A DNA stretch of 64,000 bases from Apteryx mantelli. Its lineage: Eukaryota > Chordata > Aves > Apterygiformes > Apterygidae. The DNA lies in assembly GCF_036417845.1 (NCBI RefSeq), contig NC_089981.1, positions 84,299,268 to 84,363,267 of the forward strand, given 5' to 3'. Positions 43,801 through 56,285 of this stretch are shown piece by piece. Position numbers and translations under genes: made by a program. How positions within the stretch are numbered: the stretch's first letter is position 1; each line of letters begins with the position of its first letter. The notes under the pieces were generated by a model. The model was not told the origin of the DNA. It did no database searches and saw only the letters and a program-made list of their open reading frames with translations.

Positions 43801-46800
43801 ATCTAGCCATAAAAATATAAGAGCCTGAAGTATCTGGGGAATGGGAATGCAGAGAACAGGAGCGATTTCTGGAGGCCTCTGTGCAGTATTTGCTGTCTGA
43901 GAGAATGAGACCAAAGGACCCCCCACCCAAACTGTCAGATGCGAGCTCTTATCTCCTGTGACAAACTGAAACCAGCAGAATCAGTTTCTTCCCTTTCCAA
44001 ACAGTCAGGGGAACAGGGGCTCCTATGTGTCTACAACATCTCACATTTATTTTTAGCTTCATCTATTTGGTTAGTGAGGTCACCAGAGCCCAGGCTTAAG
44101 CATGTTTCAAGCAAATGTTACCCTGACCTGCCAAAGCTCTGTATTGCCTTTAGCTATACATATCCCAAAAAAACAGAATCAATGGTGCAAGCGAATGTTA
44201 TGTTAGTGTTTTACGCTAGAGTTCAAATAACTATGTATCCTCATTTTTTGCAAAACTTCTTTTTTGGATGTGAAAAGTGTAAAATACACTTCAAGCAGTT
44301 TTGATCCAAAAAAACATTTGATGAAGCTATTTCCTGTCTGAAGTAGCCCTGTGCCTTTTCCAGTAATTCTGCATTCAGGATTTTATTTATACAGTTCAAG
44401 GATTAAATCGTAATTTCCAATCCTTAGTATAAAAGCAAAACAACAAAAGACCTCCCCTCACCCTAGAGTTTGGAAGCATTATCTGAATCACTGCAAGGAA
44501 ACAAAAGGCGGGATACTCAGAGTCACCAGCTCCCGTGAATTCAGTCTCATCCAGGCTGGAAAAGGGGCTTGTGTGTAGGTGTCACAGGCAAACCTTCTCA
44601 CAAAGCTGCAGAGATACCAGCAATAAGCGCTTTTTGTAATGAGAGCTTGTCCTGTAAACGCAGTAAGTTGCTGATGGGGTCCCCACGGCAGTGCTGGAAG
44701 CCTGACAGGACCAGAGAAGGGTCTGCAGGGAAGTGGGCAATATTTACCTCTATTCCAGATGTGAGATGAGGAACCTGGGGGAGCTCAGTGGACATTAGGT
44801 AAGGCAGCATGGCCCTGGACCTTACAGGGCGAGCTCCTGTCCTAACAGGCTCTTTGACTGCTCTGCTGGGAACTATGAGGGTGCTGGTGTTAATGTGGCC
44901 ACTGTAAACACTAGAGATCCTACTCAAAGGAAAGATGTTCCCCAAGGAGGAAAAAATCTTTCAGAATTGTGCATCTGTCCTTACTTTCAGTCTTTAAGAT
45001 GGCTCATTCTGGAAAAAGCCTTTCTCTAAATGCTGATACAACCATCTCCTCCTGAGGGATAGATTCATGTAGCTACAGGCGACCAAATTAAAGAAGCTCA
45101 GCAGAAGTTACAGCTAATAAAGTCAGCTACAGTGACTACACATGTGCAGACTTTTAGCCTCCTACAAAATGCAAAGCAAAATATCACTGCAGGGTGATTG
45201 GCGCTAATATGCTCTACTTTACATTTGCAACTGGCTAGGAGTTGCACATGGCTCCTTGCCGGGGCTCAGCTGTTAAGTGATAACGAATTAAGCCCCTGTA
45301 ACTCAATTGCTTGCAAGGACTTGCTGTATCACTGGCAAAAAAGTGTTTCAGAAAAATCACACCCCACACCCATATGGAACCAGAAAATTACTGATGACTT
45401 GGTTCAGCTCCCCTAAAGGCTGGTCGGCATGTCTGAAGATCACAGCGACACGCACACCAAGACCAAGTTCCCATTTTTCTGTTACCAGACTACACAACGT
45501 TTCTGCAAACAGTGGTGTTGATCTAAAGCAGACTGTATGAATTAAGATACTTCATTCTAGGTTTGTGTCTGTGACCTTTTGTTCAAACCTTCTGTGGTTC
45601 TTTCCTTATTTATATGTCTCCTTTCCTAAATTCATGTGAAAGAGCCTTTCCGCCTCCAGAATGCCAAGAGAAGGGCTACTTTTGCCTTATTTTGTGTGCA
45701 CATATCCACTTGAACTAACTATTTGCTGATCACCTGAAAAAATTGCAAATCATTTGTTATTTAAAGGTTTTGATAAATAGATTAGCCATTGGATGACACC
45801 ACAAATGGCACACAATGAGCAGTCATTTGGGTAAACTCACTGTAAACTGTTTACAGATCTGTGCCATGAAAAAGAGGCTCATTCTGAATGAATGAGCTCA
45901 GGCTCATTTTGAATAGTTTGGGAATGAGCAGAAAAAAGAGAGGAAAATCCCCTGATAATTCATCTGCAGAGGGTAATTTACTAGGTCTAATCAGAGCAAA
46001 CATCTCTATGGCTGGAATGTTGAAATAAATTAAATATAAAGCCTTCAAGGTCATAGCTTCCCAAGCTAATAATGCAGCATTGCTGAAGTCAGGTGGATAT
46101 ACTTGAGGCAGACATCACGCTTCACTGTGAAAAATCTTGAGAGGGGATCGCTTGGACATAACGGGAATGTTTCAAGCAGCAGTTATGCCTATCTGAAAGA
46201 AAATGGAGCAAATAGGGTAAATTCATATATAGGATTCAAGCTTCAAGCAAATAAGGAAACTTGAACAGGATATTCAAAAAGGTTTGGATGCTCAGGCTGA
46301 AAACAATATATATATAAAAAGGCATTTGTATTTGAGGCAGGGTTTGCAGGAGTAACTAGGATTTGGAGGGCGCAATGAGACATTTGCTGAGCCGCAGCTG
46401 AAGTATTGGTTACCGTGGCCCCAGCTGCTTCCCTCTGCCTCACTACGTTGCTCCCAGTGCAGGTTTTTGCACCCTCCGGTCTGCCAAGATAACTGCCGGT
46501 GTGGTTGTTCCCTAACTCAGCTTGGACTAGGGAGGTGGCACCAATGGCACGTGAAGTGGGGAGATCCCGGGAGCAGCAATGCTTCATCCAGCTCAGCTGC
46601 CACTGGCACGGGACGTGCTGCTGAGCCCTGCATACCCAAACAGCGAGGCTTCAGCGGAGCCAGGACTGGGCATCGCCCCAAGACCGGGAAGGTGCAGGTG
46701 GAGGGAGTGTTACAGGCCCAGTTTAAAAGGCAGCCTTGCAGTCATTGATTAGGCAGGGGGAAATGTGAGCAGGCAGCAGTGGAGACCCCCGAGCCGGGGA

Positions 46801-47226
46801 GACAGTAATGCACAACCAGAGCAGGAGGCTCTCCTGGTCCAGACAACCGGGTGAGCACCCTGGAAGTGCCTGGGTGCCTGGATAAACTCCTGAACCTTTG
46901 AGGTCTGACTGAACTGCGCTGGTTAGTGTCATCACGAAATGCCTAGGAGTCTTCCCTGTGCTGTGAAGTGATGCCCTAAGATCTTGGTTGCCCTGGGCTA
47001 TTTGTTTTTGCTGTTGTTATGACTTTTGTGGCAGCAGAGAATCTTTCCATAGCAGGATTAGAAAATTCCCTCTGTTACTTTATTTTATTTCTTTTTCAGT
47101 AAATTAACACTTCACAATCACCTACAAGTCCTTCACACTCATTGCAAGAGCTTTCCCTCTAAATCTTGCTGTTAAAAATGACTGCCTCACCCTAGCTGTT
47201 AATCTAAGATTAGATCCTAAATGTGT
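34830..47226. other. Long non-coding stretch
   Basis: No gene could be supported in 12 kb. Noted inside are a perfect 8-bp-arm hairpin around TGACGTA at 36790-36810 and a diverged repeat copy near 40025-40110 (partner in intron 3 of the channel gene). Short homopolymers lie at 41664-41672 (T) and 42791-42801 (C). Confidence 0.4.
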
Positions 47227-47228
47227 GT

Positions 47229-47254
47229 ACACACACACACACACACACACACAC
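47229..47254 (+). repeat. (AC)n microsatellite
   Basis: Thirteen AC units, flanked by TGTGTGT on the left and ACGCGTGC on the right. Confidence 0.95.
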
Positions 47255-47544
47255 GCGTGCATGCACTTTGATTTAGCCTCCACTGCACATGTTATAATTT
47301 AGTCCAGAAATACTTGATCATAGGCCTGTTCCCCTCCATCAGACCCTGCTTTGCTACCTACATAGTGATCCACAGCCCCAAAATAGATTGTTGTTGAATA
47401 TTTCTCTCCCTGATCATCATGCAGCCTGTGGTCCTTCTTCACTTGCATATCTTTCAAATCCTGGGCTGAGCTTTCCTGTGAAGTGCTCTCCTCTCAAGCC
47501 TGAAAACCTCACCAACATTAAAGGATGTATCAGCAGAGCTCCGT

Positions 47545-47615
47545 GCCATAAAATGATAATGTCATCTCCATTTTCAGAGATGAGGGATGGAATTGCAGAG
47601 ATATTAAGGTCAATA
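47545..47615 (+). repeat. Possible MIR-like SINE relic
   Basis: AATGTCATCTCCATTTTCAG, then AGATGAGGGATGGAATTGCA and AGATATTAAGGT, resemble the MIR core. Weak and short. Confidence 0.3.
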
Positions 47616-50600
47616 TTGTTAAAAGCATCCGATAATTCGAGAAATCGCGAGGCCTGATTTTTCAGAGTATTTATTTCCATAGCACTTTACATGGTCATAG
47701 CACAGCTCCCCTTCGACTGCATTTGCAATCGTGAGAGCTTCGTGCTCCCGTCTGGCAGCAGAGGGTCATGAGCTGGGGACCCAGACAATGAGCAGCATGT
47801 AATTAGTGCCCCTCTGCAAGAAGCCCGATCCCACCAGAATAGCAGAGGAAAATTCCCCTCTGAAGTAGGCTGGGTTGGAAAAGCTCTAAGAAACTGAAAG
47901 CTGGGTCGTCTGATGGAAAATATGAGTGCTAGTTATCATTTTCAGTCTAATAGTTTTCAACCCATGGCCCGTGCAAGCCAGCAGGTCTACAGACAGCTTT
48001 TAAGTGCTCCACCAGAAAAAAAAATTGATATTTTTCTATGAAAAACAAGCCTATTGTGAAGATGCTTAGATGGCTGCTGACACATTCATGCCTCCACCAG
48101 AAAAGCTTGAGTTTGAAAATAAAAACTGTGGAAAACACCAAAATCAACACAGTTACTATGATGGGAAGCGGCCCAAGAACAAAAACAGAGCAGTCAAGAG
48201 GCTTGTCCTCAGACAGTGATGAGCCTATAGTTTGAGTGGTCAGCTGAAAAAAACATACTAAGCTTCTCTCCCTTCCAGAATATGCATTTCTTTCCCCAGG
48301 GTCTGGACTTCATTTGTGCGCAAGAGATATTCCTCCCTTGGGCAGATGGGGAGAAAAAGTTTTTCTACCCTGAGTTTTGTCACGGCCTGGGTAGGGGTCC
48401 CACATATTGGGGACACCATCTCTTCCTCTCCTCTGGTCTTTATTTCAGCACTCAGACATCAAATCCATTAGATTAGGCACAGTTTTGCTTATCCTCAATA
48501 TCAAGAAGCCCTGTCAGAAAAGTCTTTGTCCTTTATGTTCGAGGAAACAATTAAGAACAAATTGATTGACAAGCAATGGGGCAGGAGGGGGACCTTCCCC
48601 TTTCAGCTTTCCATAGTCCCTAAAGTCTGAGAATTTTAAAACAGACCTAATGCCAGGTTTTCTGCAGAACTTCCCATTCTTTGTCTAAACTGAGGTAAAA
48701 TTCTGGCTTTTTTTATGTGCATTTCTTTCTTCTTCCATGCTCAGCAATAACTCTACCCATACAGGTTTCAGCTGGTGCTGGCATGAACTGCCATCTGATC
48801 AAATTTATGATCCAGGTTTGTCAAAATAAAACTAGTCTCATCAAGCTCTGTATTAGATAGGGGCATGTGCACAGGCAAATCAGAAGAATTCAGTTTTGGG
48901 GCTTTCAAGCCTATTGCCGTTCTGGCTGGGGATGGAACAGAAATCACAGAAAACCGACTGTGTTTTTGATATTTCCTAAGCCAAAGATGAGGGCTTTTCA
49001 CTTGGAAAAGGTTTTTCTTTCCTTCAAAATTGAAATAGAGTAAATTATAATTAAATAATGTGTGAAGGGAACAGAGTCTGGTTGTGGCGGAGGTAAAATG
49101 CTCCCGCTGACCTGATCCCGTCGGATACGTTTCTGCATCCCAGACCTTTTTGCAAAGTGCCGCCTTTTTTGGCAGCATTTTTTTGTTTGTTTGCTGCCCC
49201 AAAGCCTTTTTCAAAGCCCAGCAAAGCCAAACGGGGAATTTCTTATTAATTCAAGGAGCCTTAGATGTGGATGCCAGTTTCTAAAACTGCAGTGGAGGAC
49301 GGACGTACTTGGGGAGACGAGAGGTGCGCTCCGGTTTCCCCCCAATCCCCGCTGCTGGGATGGAGGCTGCGATCCAAGGAGAAATCAGGAGACAGGTTCA
49401 GCCTCTGCCAGTGGCCGGAGCCAGCCTTTGAAGCCCCGGATTCATTCCAAAAGCAGCTTTTTAGGCCAAAACGAAGAGCTGATGTAGCTGGGAGCCCCCC
49501 CACAGCTATGGGCCTTGGAAATCCCCGTTCTGGTAGCTCCACTGGGCAAAAAATCACGCACATTTCAGAGAGAAACCCGTCCTCCAGGGAGAGCTCGACC
49601 CTGCCTGGATTTCACCAAACCCCATCAAAAGCCGGAAAACTCAGGAGAATGATCAGGTTTTGCCCAGTCTGCTCACTCCTGCAACCAGCGCTGGTCTGGT
49701 CCCAAAGATGGTGACAAGGTGAGGCAGGGAGCTTTAACCAACAACAGAAGAAACTGTATTGAAGCAGCTAATGAGAAATGCACCCATTTGATTTTGGCAC
49801 GTACATGACTCAAGCCACCAGAAAAGAGTAAGGACTTTGTTCCGCCCTCTGAACATCATTCATATCTATTAAAATGGCAAGGAGTTAAAACATTGCCAGT
49901 ATTTCCACACATGCAAAAGGAAAAAAAAACCCCATAGCCCATTACTCACATCCCCAGAGAAATCATAGTAAGAGACACAGAGTTTACCACCTTCCAGCAG
50001 GAAATAGCTGCCTTTCTAATGCTTGCTAATTGCTTCACTTAAAACTAGTTTGATTACTTGGCACTGAGACAGTATTTTAAATCTGAATTATTGCTTGGAA
50101 CTTTCCTTTCACCTACCAAGAACCCAGGTCATTAAAAATGTGTACCAAAGGTCTGCCTGCGAGACGCAGAATTGCCTGTTAACTCTTTTATGAACCATAA
50201 GAGATGTTAGCTTCTGGGACAACTCCTTGCCATCCTGCCATACACGCCTTGCAAACTAAGGTGTTATTTATTGTTACTACAGCAAGCAGATGCAAGAGGG
50301 CTTTCAAAGAAACCCAAGTTGCCAAAGGACTGCTCAGCTATCAAAAGTATTCCTAAAAATTGTCAGCAAATTTGCACTTTCTCAGTTGGTCAAATCTATC
50401 ACTGCAGGATTCAGGTAGAAACAAATTTTTTCTTAACTAGGAGTGACTCTTCCCAAAGACTGGGAATTACAGTGCAGTTTATTTTTGAGTAAAGGACATC
50501 GGGATGCCAGTTACGGGAGCGTGAATAATACATAGTGACCTGCAGGAGCAGATGGTTTTATGGGCTTGGCCGTACAAAACTGCCATTAAAACTGCCTTTG

Positions 50601-53422
50601 TCACAGCACTTCTCTGGAATCAGAAATTATCTTGCATTTTGTACTTGACAGGAAGTTATTAAGAAATCTCCACAACTACAATATAACTGATGATTAAATT
50701 GTAATCTTTCAAGAAGAATTTGAATCTGAATGCAGAGCATCAATAAGGTAAGTAGTAACTATACAGTTAGCACATCCCTAAAGTGTCTATTCCTGCAACT
50801 CTCCCTTCGGATGAGACTGAGGTGTGAGGAGAAGTAGTGCTTCCCAGCCGGGGACCTGTGGGAAAGCAAACAACCTGCAATCCCCCTCTCCGAAGCCCAT
50901 ACAAAGAGTTTCAGGGTGGGATTTTTCAGCAGTCTCCCACACTGATCTGTTATGTTTCCCATCAAATTCAACACCATGTTTCTTTACCGAGACCCTCTGG
51001 CGAATGAAATTTTTCCTGGCTACACAGGTGTTGTCCCACAGGACAGGGAACAGTAGGGGCTTTCTCCTTTTTCACGACACTCAGGAGCTGGGAGGTGGAC
51101 TCTGACCTCTAATTTATCTCCAAAGAATTCAGCAGCTACTGGTCTTATTTCAGCTGGTGACATAAAACATAAGAGAAAATGGTGATGAAGGAGGTGTAAA
51201 ATAGTTTGAACCTAATGCAGGATGTTTTGAGGCAATTAGTCAAAATACGTGGGAGAGGGTGGGTTTTTCTATTATGCCATCATTTATTTAAACAGCAGCC
51301 ACCCAGAATAAAATTTATGCATGAAAAAGTCTTAAGTGCAACTCACACACAGAAAAATGGCTTCCACTTTTGGGGCCTGTGCACAGGTCTATATCCAGCA
51401 AAGCTTTACGAAAGCACGCAGATGTGATCTGTGCACATGGAGATAGTCCATGCATCTACACTGCACAAAGCTGGGAACATGCTGCCAGCTCCTGCTCTTG
51501 CCAGGACAGTAGTCACAATAAATTAGAGAAGAACCTCTAATGGCTTGGAGAATGTGTTGGAAGGGGATGCTAGCTAAAATGTCATCCTATTGATCAGGAG
51601 GCAGGGAATCTGGTCAAAAGGAACAAAAAAGCACTTGGATCTATATGCAAAGAAGGGAAAATAACACATTTTTCATGCTGGGAAGCTGCATTCGAATGAA
51701 ATACACAGATCAACGTAGAAGAAATACTTAACGCTATAAGCTGAGTGATGGTTCATAAGGAGTCTTTGCAGCTGATGTTTTTAAGCATCCCTGTAATTCA
51801 GGAAAAAAGGAAGCTATGGGCTAGTTTTTCAGCTGATGCAGATGACTGAATATTAGAGATAACAGAGACTTCCAGCACGCCACTTGTGCTTTACTGTCAC
51901 CAAAACTGAGGGTAGGAAGAGAAGATAAGCATCAAAGAATTCCGTTTCTGAGGTGATGTCCATACAACCCCCCAGTGAAAATGCTTTTGCAAGACTCCCC
52001 GTTGTGCAGGTCATAGGCACGGCGCAGAGAGGAACAGTGAGACACAGGCCACCACTGTCCCACCAGCCTCTTCCCCTCCGGCCCGGGCAAGAGTCGTGAC
52101 AGAAAAAGAACGTGTGTACGATTGATTAAGCACACTGCGCTACCAGAGGACCCATTAGCTTGCTACATATAAAAAGTCCCCCCCATGCCTCCAGGATAAA
52201 CATTCATGTTTTTATGATCTTTTCTCCTCTTCAGCCCACTTCCTGCATCCTTTACCAGTCTCCCAAACACTTGATGAAAGACTTATAAAGATCATGGCAG
52301 GAACTGAAACTTAACATTTTTGTTTTCAAGTTTCAAAATTATTTCCCAAACATCTCTTATTCCTCTACAGGAAATCCCTTTTAAAACATTCTCTAGTGAG
52401 CAGTTAAGTAGTTGAACCAACACACATCCCATCTCAAGTTTCTGCTGGTAATTAATAAACAGACTGGATATCTGACAGGCGGGTAACTTTTATCATTTCT
52501 AGATAAATGCTAATACTCCTGGCTACTTCCAGACCTTCACTGATGCAACCGGAAAGGCAAATTAGACAGTGTTGTAGCAGTCGGCTTAACATTCCTTCTT
52601 TTTTTGCTGTTATTGTTAATTTATTCCTTTAAGACAATTTTTGCACTGTCACTACTGTGAATGTTTTCTCAACAATTTAATTACAAAAAAGAACCCTCTA
52701 CTGTGAAATTGTTACAGGATAAAAATCAATATTTAAAGTGTCAGCTTAAAAGCAGCTCGTATCTTTTGTGTGTGTGAGGGGGAACATGTGCACACACCCA
52801 TCAAGCCTGTTTGAATGTGCAAATTTATAAATTCTTTTCTTTTTTTGCAAGAAAAACATTTCCCTTGATGTTCTTCAGTTCTTAGAACCAAATGTTTCTC
52901 AGTTAATTAAATAAACATTTTACACTGCAGAAAATAAAGAGATGTTATTATCCCTTAAAAATTCCATACATCTGAGGAGGTCCAAGAATTTCTGAGAACC
53001 CAACATTTTACAAAGGTTTCTGAGCATGCATAATTTTTTGCCCATAAATGCCACCCACTCAGAAACAAAGGAACTAAAGTAGGCTGCAATTACTTCCCTA
53101 CACAATAGATTCCGATTGCTCCTATCAAGAAATATTACATAATTATTATAACTTAGGGCTGTGATTATATATTTGCTCAATGGAGAATCATACATAATAG
53201 AATGCAGCAGGACTCATGGCTCTTAGTCTATTGTGTCAACTCATACATTTAAATTATTTGATTAGAAAACTAAACAAAGACCTTGAGTCCTAAACAACAC
53301 TTTTACAGGAGCTGTCAGGATTGAAGGAAGTGATAAATGAAGGGGCACGCATATTCATGTAAAAAATTGGAGAAGAGCGAGAAAGTAGAAGAGAGGATAT
53401 GTTGCTGTGTGTCTGCTTGTGT
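47616..53422. other. Non-coding stretch, nothing recognised
   Basis: Mostly AT-rich with a GC-richer patch at 49250-49500. The overlapping frames in that patch on both strands show no family signature. Confidence 0.4.
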
Positions 53423-53450
53423 CCATCCATCCATCCATCCATCCATCCAT
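53423..53450 (+). repeat. (CCAT)7 microsatellite
   Basis: Seven perfect CCAT units. Confidence 0.95.
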
Positions 53451-55989
53451 AGGAGGCCAGGTCATCCTCTCTGTCTACATCTAGCAAGGAATTTGCACAG
53501 AGATGGCAAAAAAGATCTTCTAGAAAATGGTCTCTGGCCCTGGCATAACTTGGGAACTGCAGTCTGAGCCCGAAGTGCCAACAGCGTTGCTGCTGCAGAG
53601 CAGAACAGGAACGAAAGGCAACATTAGAGCATTTCTAAGCTGACATAGTTCAGGCTTTTTGGTCAGCCATTAAAGTCATCTGTGGAAAACATCAAGAAAA
53701 ATTAATTGCTCCCCATTTTTTTGTCAATATTCTTGGAGACTCTCCCTCTCCCCTCCCTCACACCAGCTGGATCCCTGCTATTTGAACAATTTTCCATCAG
53801 AGGCAGGGGCTGTATGCGCTGTGATGTGGGAGGAAGAGGAGAAAGCAAGGCTTCGTGGGGGTTTACAAGTTTTCTTGACAGTTTTCCACGTCTGATTTAA
53901 ATTGACCAGTTTTCATGCTCACAACTCATGTGTCGGATAACCCACATGTCTTTGATACTACCAGTGCTTGCAATAAGTTGTCCTGCTTCTTATCCTTGGA
54001 TAACCTGCGCAAAACAAGAGGCAGATGGCCGCCAAAACCAGGGCGAACTATTCAGTTAGAGACAGCCAGCTCTGAGGCCCAGATGTGGGGCTGTTGCTGG
54101 AGAAAATGCTAGAAGGCTTCCTTCCCCTCGCTTTACCTTCACAGACACCCAGTCCCTCTTGGTACTGAACTGCAGTTTTTTAAATGCAGTAACCCGTGGT
54201 TTATATTCAAGGAAACACAGCAACATTTTGCATTTACTGCAAAGCAAGAAATATAATTTAAAAAAAAATCCTGTTGGATCTGCAAAATACCATACCGATA
54301 ATGCCATCACTGGTGCAAGAGAGAGGGGGACGCTGATTCCGATTTTGGCATGAAGTCAGGCTGCCTTTGATAGCAGACATGGTACAGCAGCGAGGTGAGC
54401 GCGTGTATGGCGACTGCACATCGTTCGGTGACTGCTCGCTGGCACCGAGCCAACGCAACTTCAAAGCAAAATGCCACAAGAAGCTTATTTTTCACGTGTG
54501 TGTTCTTTTATTAGGCTTTTTATATTTCTGCCTAGTAATAGCAGAAGTAATATCATGATTCCAAAGTATAACAAATCCAATGTGTCGTATATATTGGATG
54601 GAAGCAATTTAACATGAGCGCTCTTTAATTTCATAGATCTCTATTGCAAACAGTTCCTAGTTAATGATCAGGGTTTTGCTGTTTTGGCTTTTTAAAGTCA
54701 AATCTTTTAAAGTCCAGATGGAGAGGGTTTGTTACAGCTGCGCGGGGAACAGTGACACTGATATATTCTGAACTTTGCAGACTTTTCTAACTACTTTAAA
54801 AGAATTTTTGAAAGTCATTGTAAAGGGACAACATCAATTTGAAAATCACTTTGGGTCTCATAATGTTACAAGTACTATTTAAGATTACCACAAGAAGGCA
54901 GCTAGGGGTAGAGAAATAGATTCTTCAAAAAAACTATTTGCTTTGCATTTTGACAACATTTTACGCTGGATTTTTAATAACTGCTCAGTGCTGTGCTCCA
55001 GTGGGAAGCCACAACCCCGTGAACAGCCATTTTGCCACTAGATCATCAGGTAAGCCCCAATACTAGTTACAGGCTTTTGCACCAAGCAAATCTCTTCCAG
55101 CGGCAGGCTGAGGGCTGGGACTGGCCTGTTTCTCCTGTGCTTCTGAGGATCTTTTTGATGCCAACCAGAAGAAGTGGAGAAATGCCAGCATTGATTTTCA
55201 AAGAAATACAACAAAATGCATTTGTGCACAACCCGCTCTTCCCGAAGAGGGTACGGATAGCACCTGGCCTGCGTAGGAGAGGTCAGACAGTTAAAAGCAG
55301 CTAACCAGTGACAAAACCCAGTCTCAGGCAGTGCAACTCCCTTTAAACCCTGTGCCACATGTGAGGAACATCTAGAGCTTCCCGTGGAAGCAGCATCTTC
55401 AGCAAGGTGCCTGGAAAAGGTCTCACCCAACCCAGGGGCACATGTAAAGACGAGGGCTGCAAGCAGGAGTCCGGCTGACGCCTCCTGGCCATCGCTGGCT
55501 AACCCAGGAGATGGCAGGAGGAGAGCAGGGCAGCTGGCACCATGCTCTGCATCTGTGAGCAGCCCAGGTCAGCTCAACGCAGCCCGCAGCAGCGAGGTTA
55601 CCCCTCCCAGGACTTCTCTGGTACCCCAGCACTGAAGCAGCAGATCGCCTTACCTCCTACACTACTGTTATTGGAGCTGTTCGGAAAAAGACTCTGATGG
55701 AACTAATTTCCTCCGGGTATTCAGGGAAATCAAACTGTTTGTGATATCATGTCAGTTTTGCAGGAATTTCCGCTGAGGGAAAGAAAGTAACAATCCTTTA
55801 ACAACTACTCAAGAACATGATATTTCTGTTTTGCAATGATTGTTCGTTTCCATTTTGGCAACCTTTTCAGTGTCCTGGAAGGACACTTCAAACGGGTCCG
55901 ACGTCCTTTCCCCTCCCCTTTACACAATTACTCATTTCTCTTCTTTTTGCCTGTGTGTGTGTGTGGGCAAGTGTGCGTATTGCCAGACG
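53451..55989. other. Non-coding stretch, nothing recognised
   Basis: AT-rich unique-looking sequence. Short frames only. Confidence 0.4.
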
Positions 55990-56285
55990 GCACTTTGCCC
56001 TCCAACAAAGCCAAGCTTCAGCATCTCAGACTTGCAGAAGAGGAACGTCTCCAGCCAGGAAGCTCCAAACGTTTCCGATCCTCCCCTCTCAGGTGTGGGA
56101 TCGGGCTGGAGGGTCGCGACTCCCGCAGAAGGACTCTGCCTGACCGAAGCTGTGGCCAGCGCCGGTCCAAGCGCCCACCACCCTGTAGCCGTTTCTTCCC
56201 GCTGCGGTTGTGGCTAAGGGAGGAGAACGGCATCTTACACGACGCTGCAGCTCCTCGGCGTTAAGGGGGCGTTTAAAGACGCAAG
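55990..56285. promoter_or_regulatory. Small CpG-rich patch
   Basis: CpG pairs cluster here (for example GGTCGCGACTCCCGC and GCCGGTCCAAGCGCC) against CpG-poor surroundings. It could be a promoter of an unannotated transcript or an orphan CpG island. No exon was defined. Confidence 0.3.
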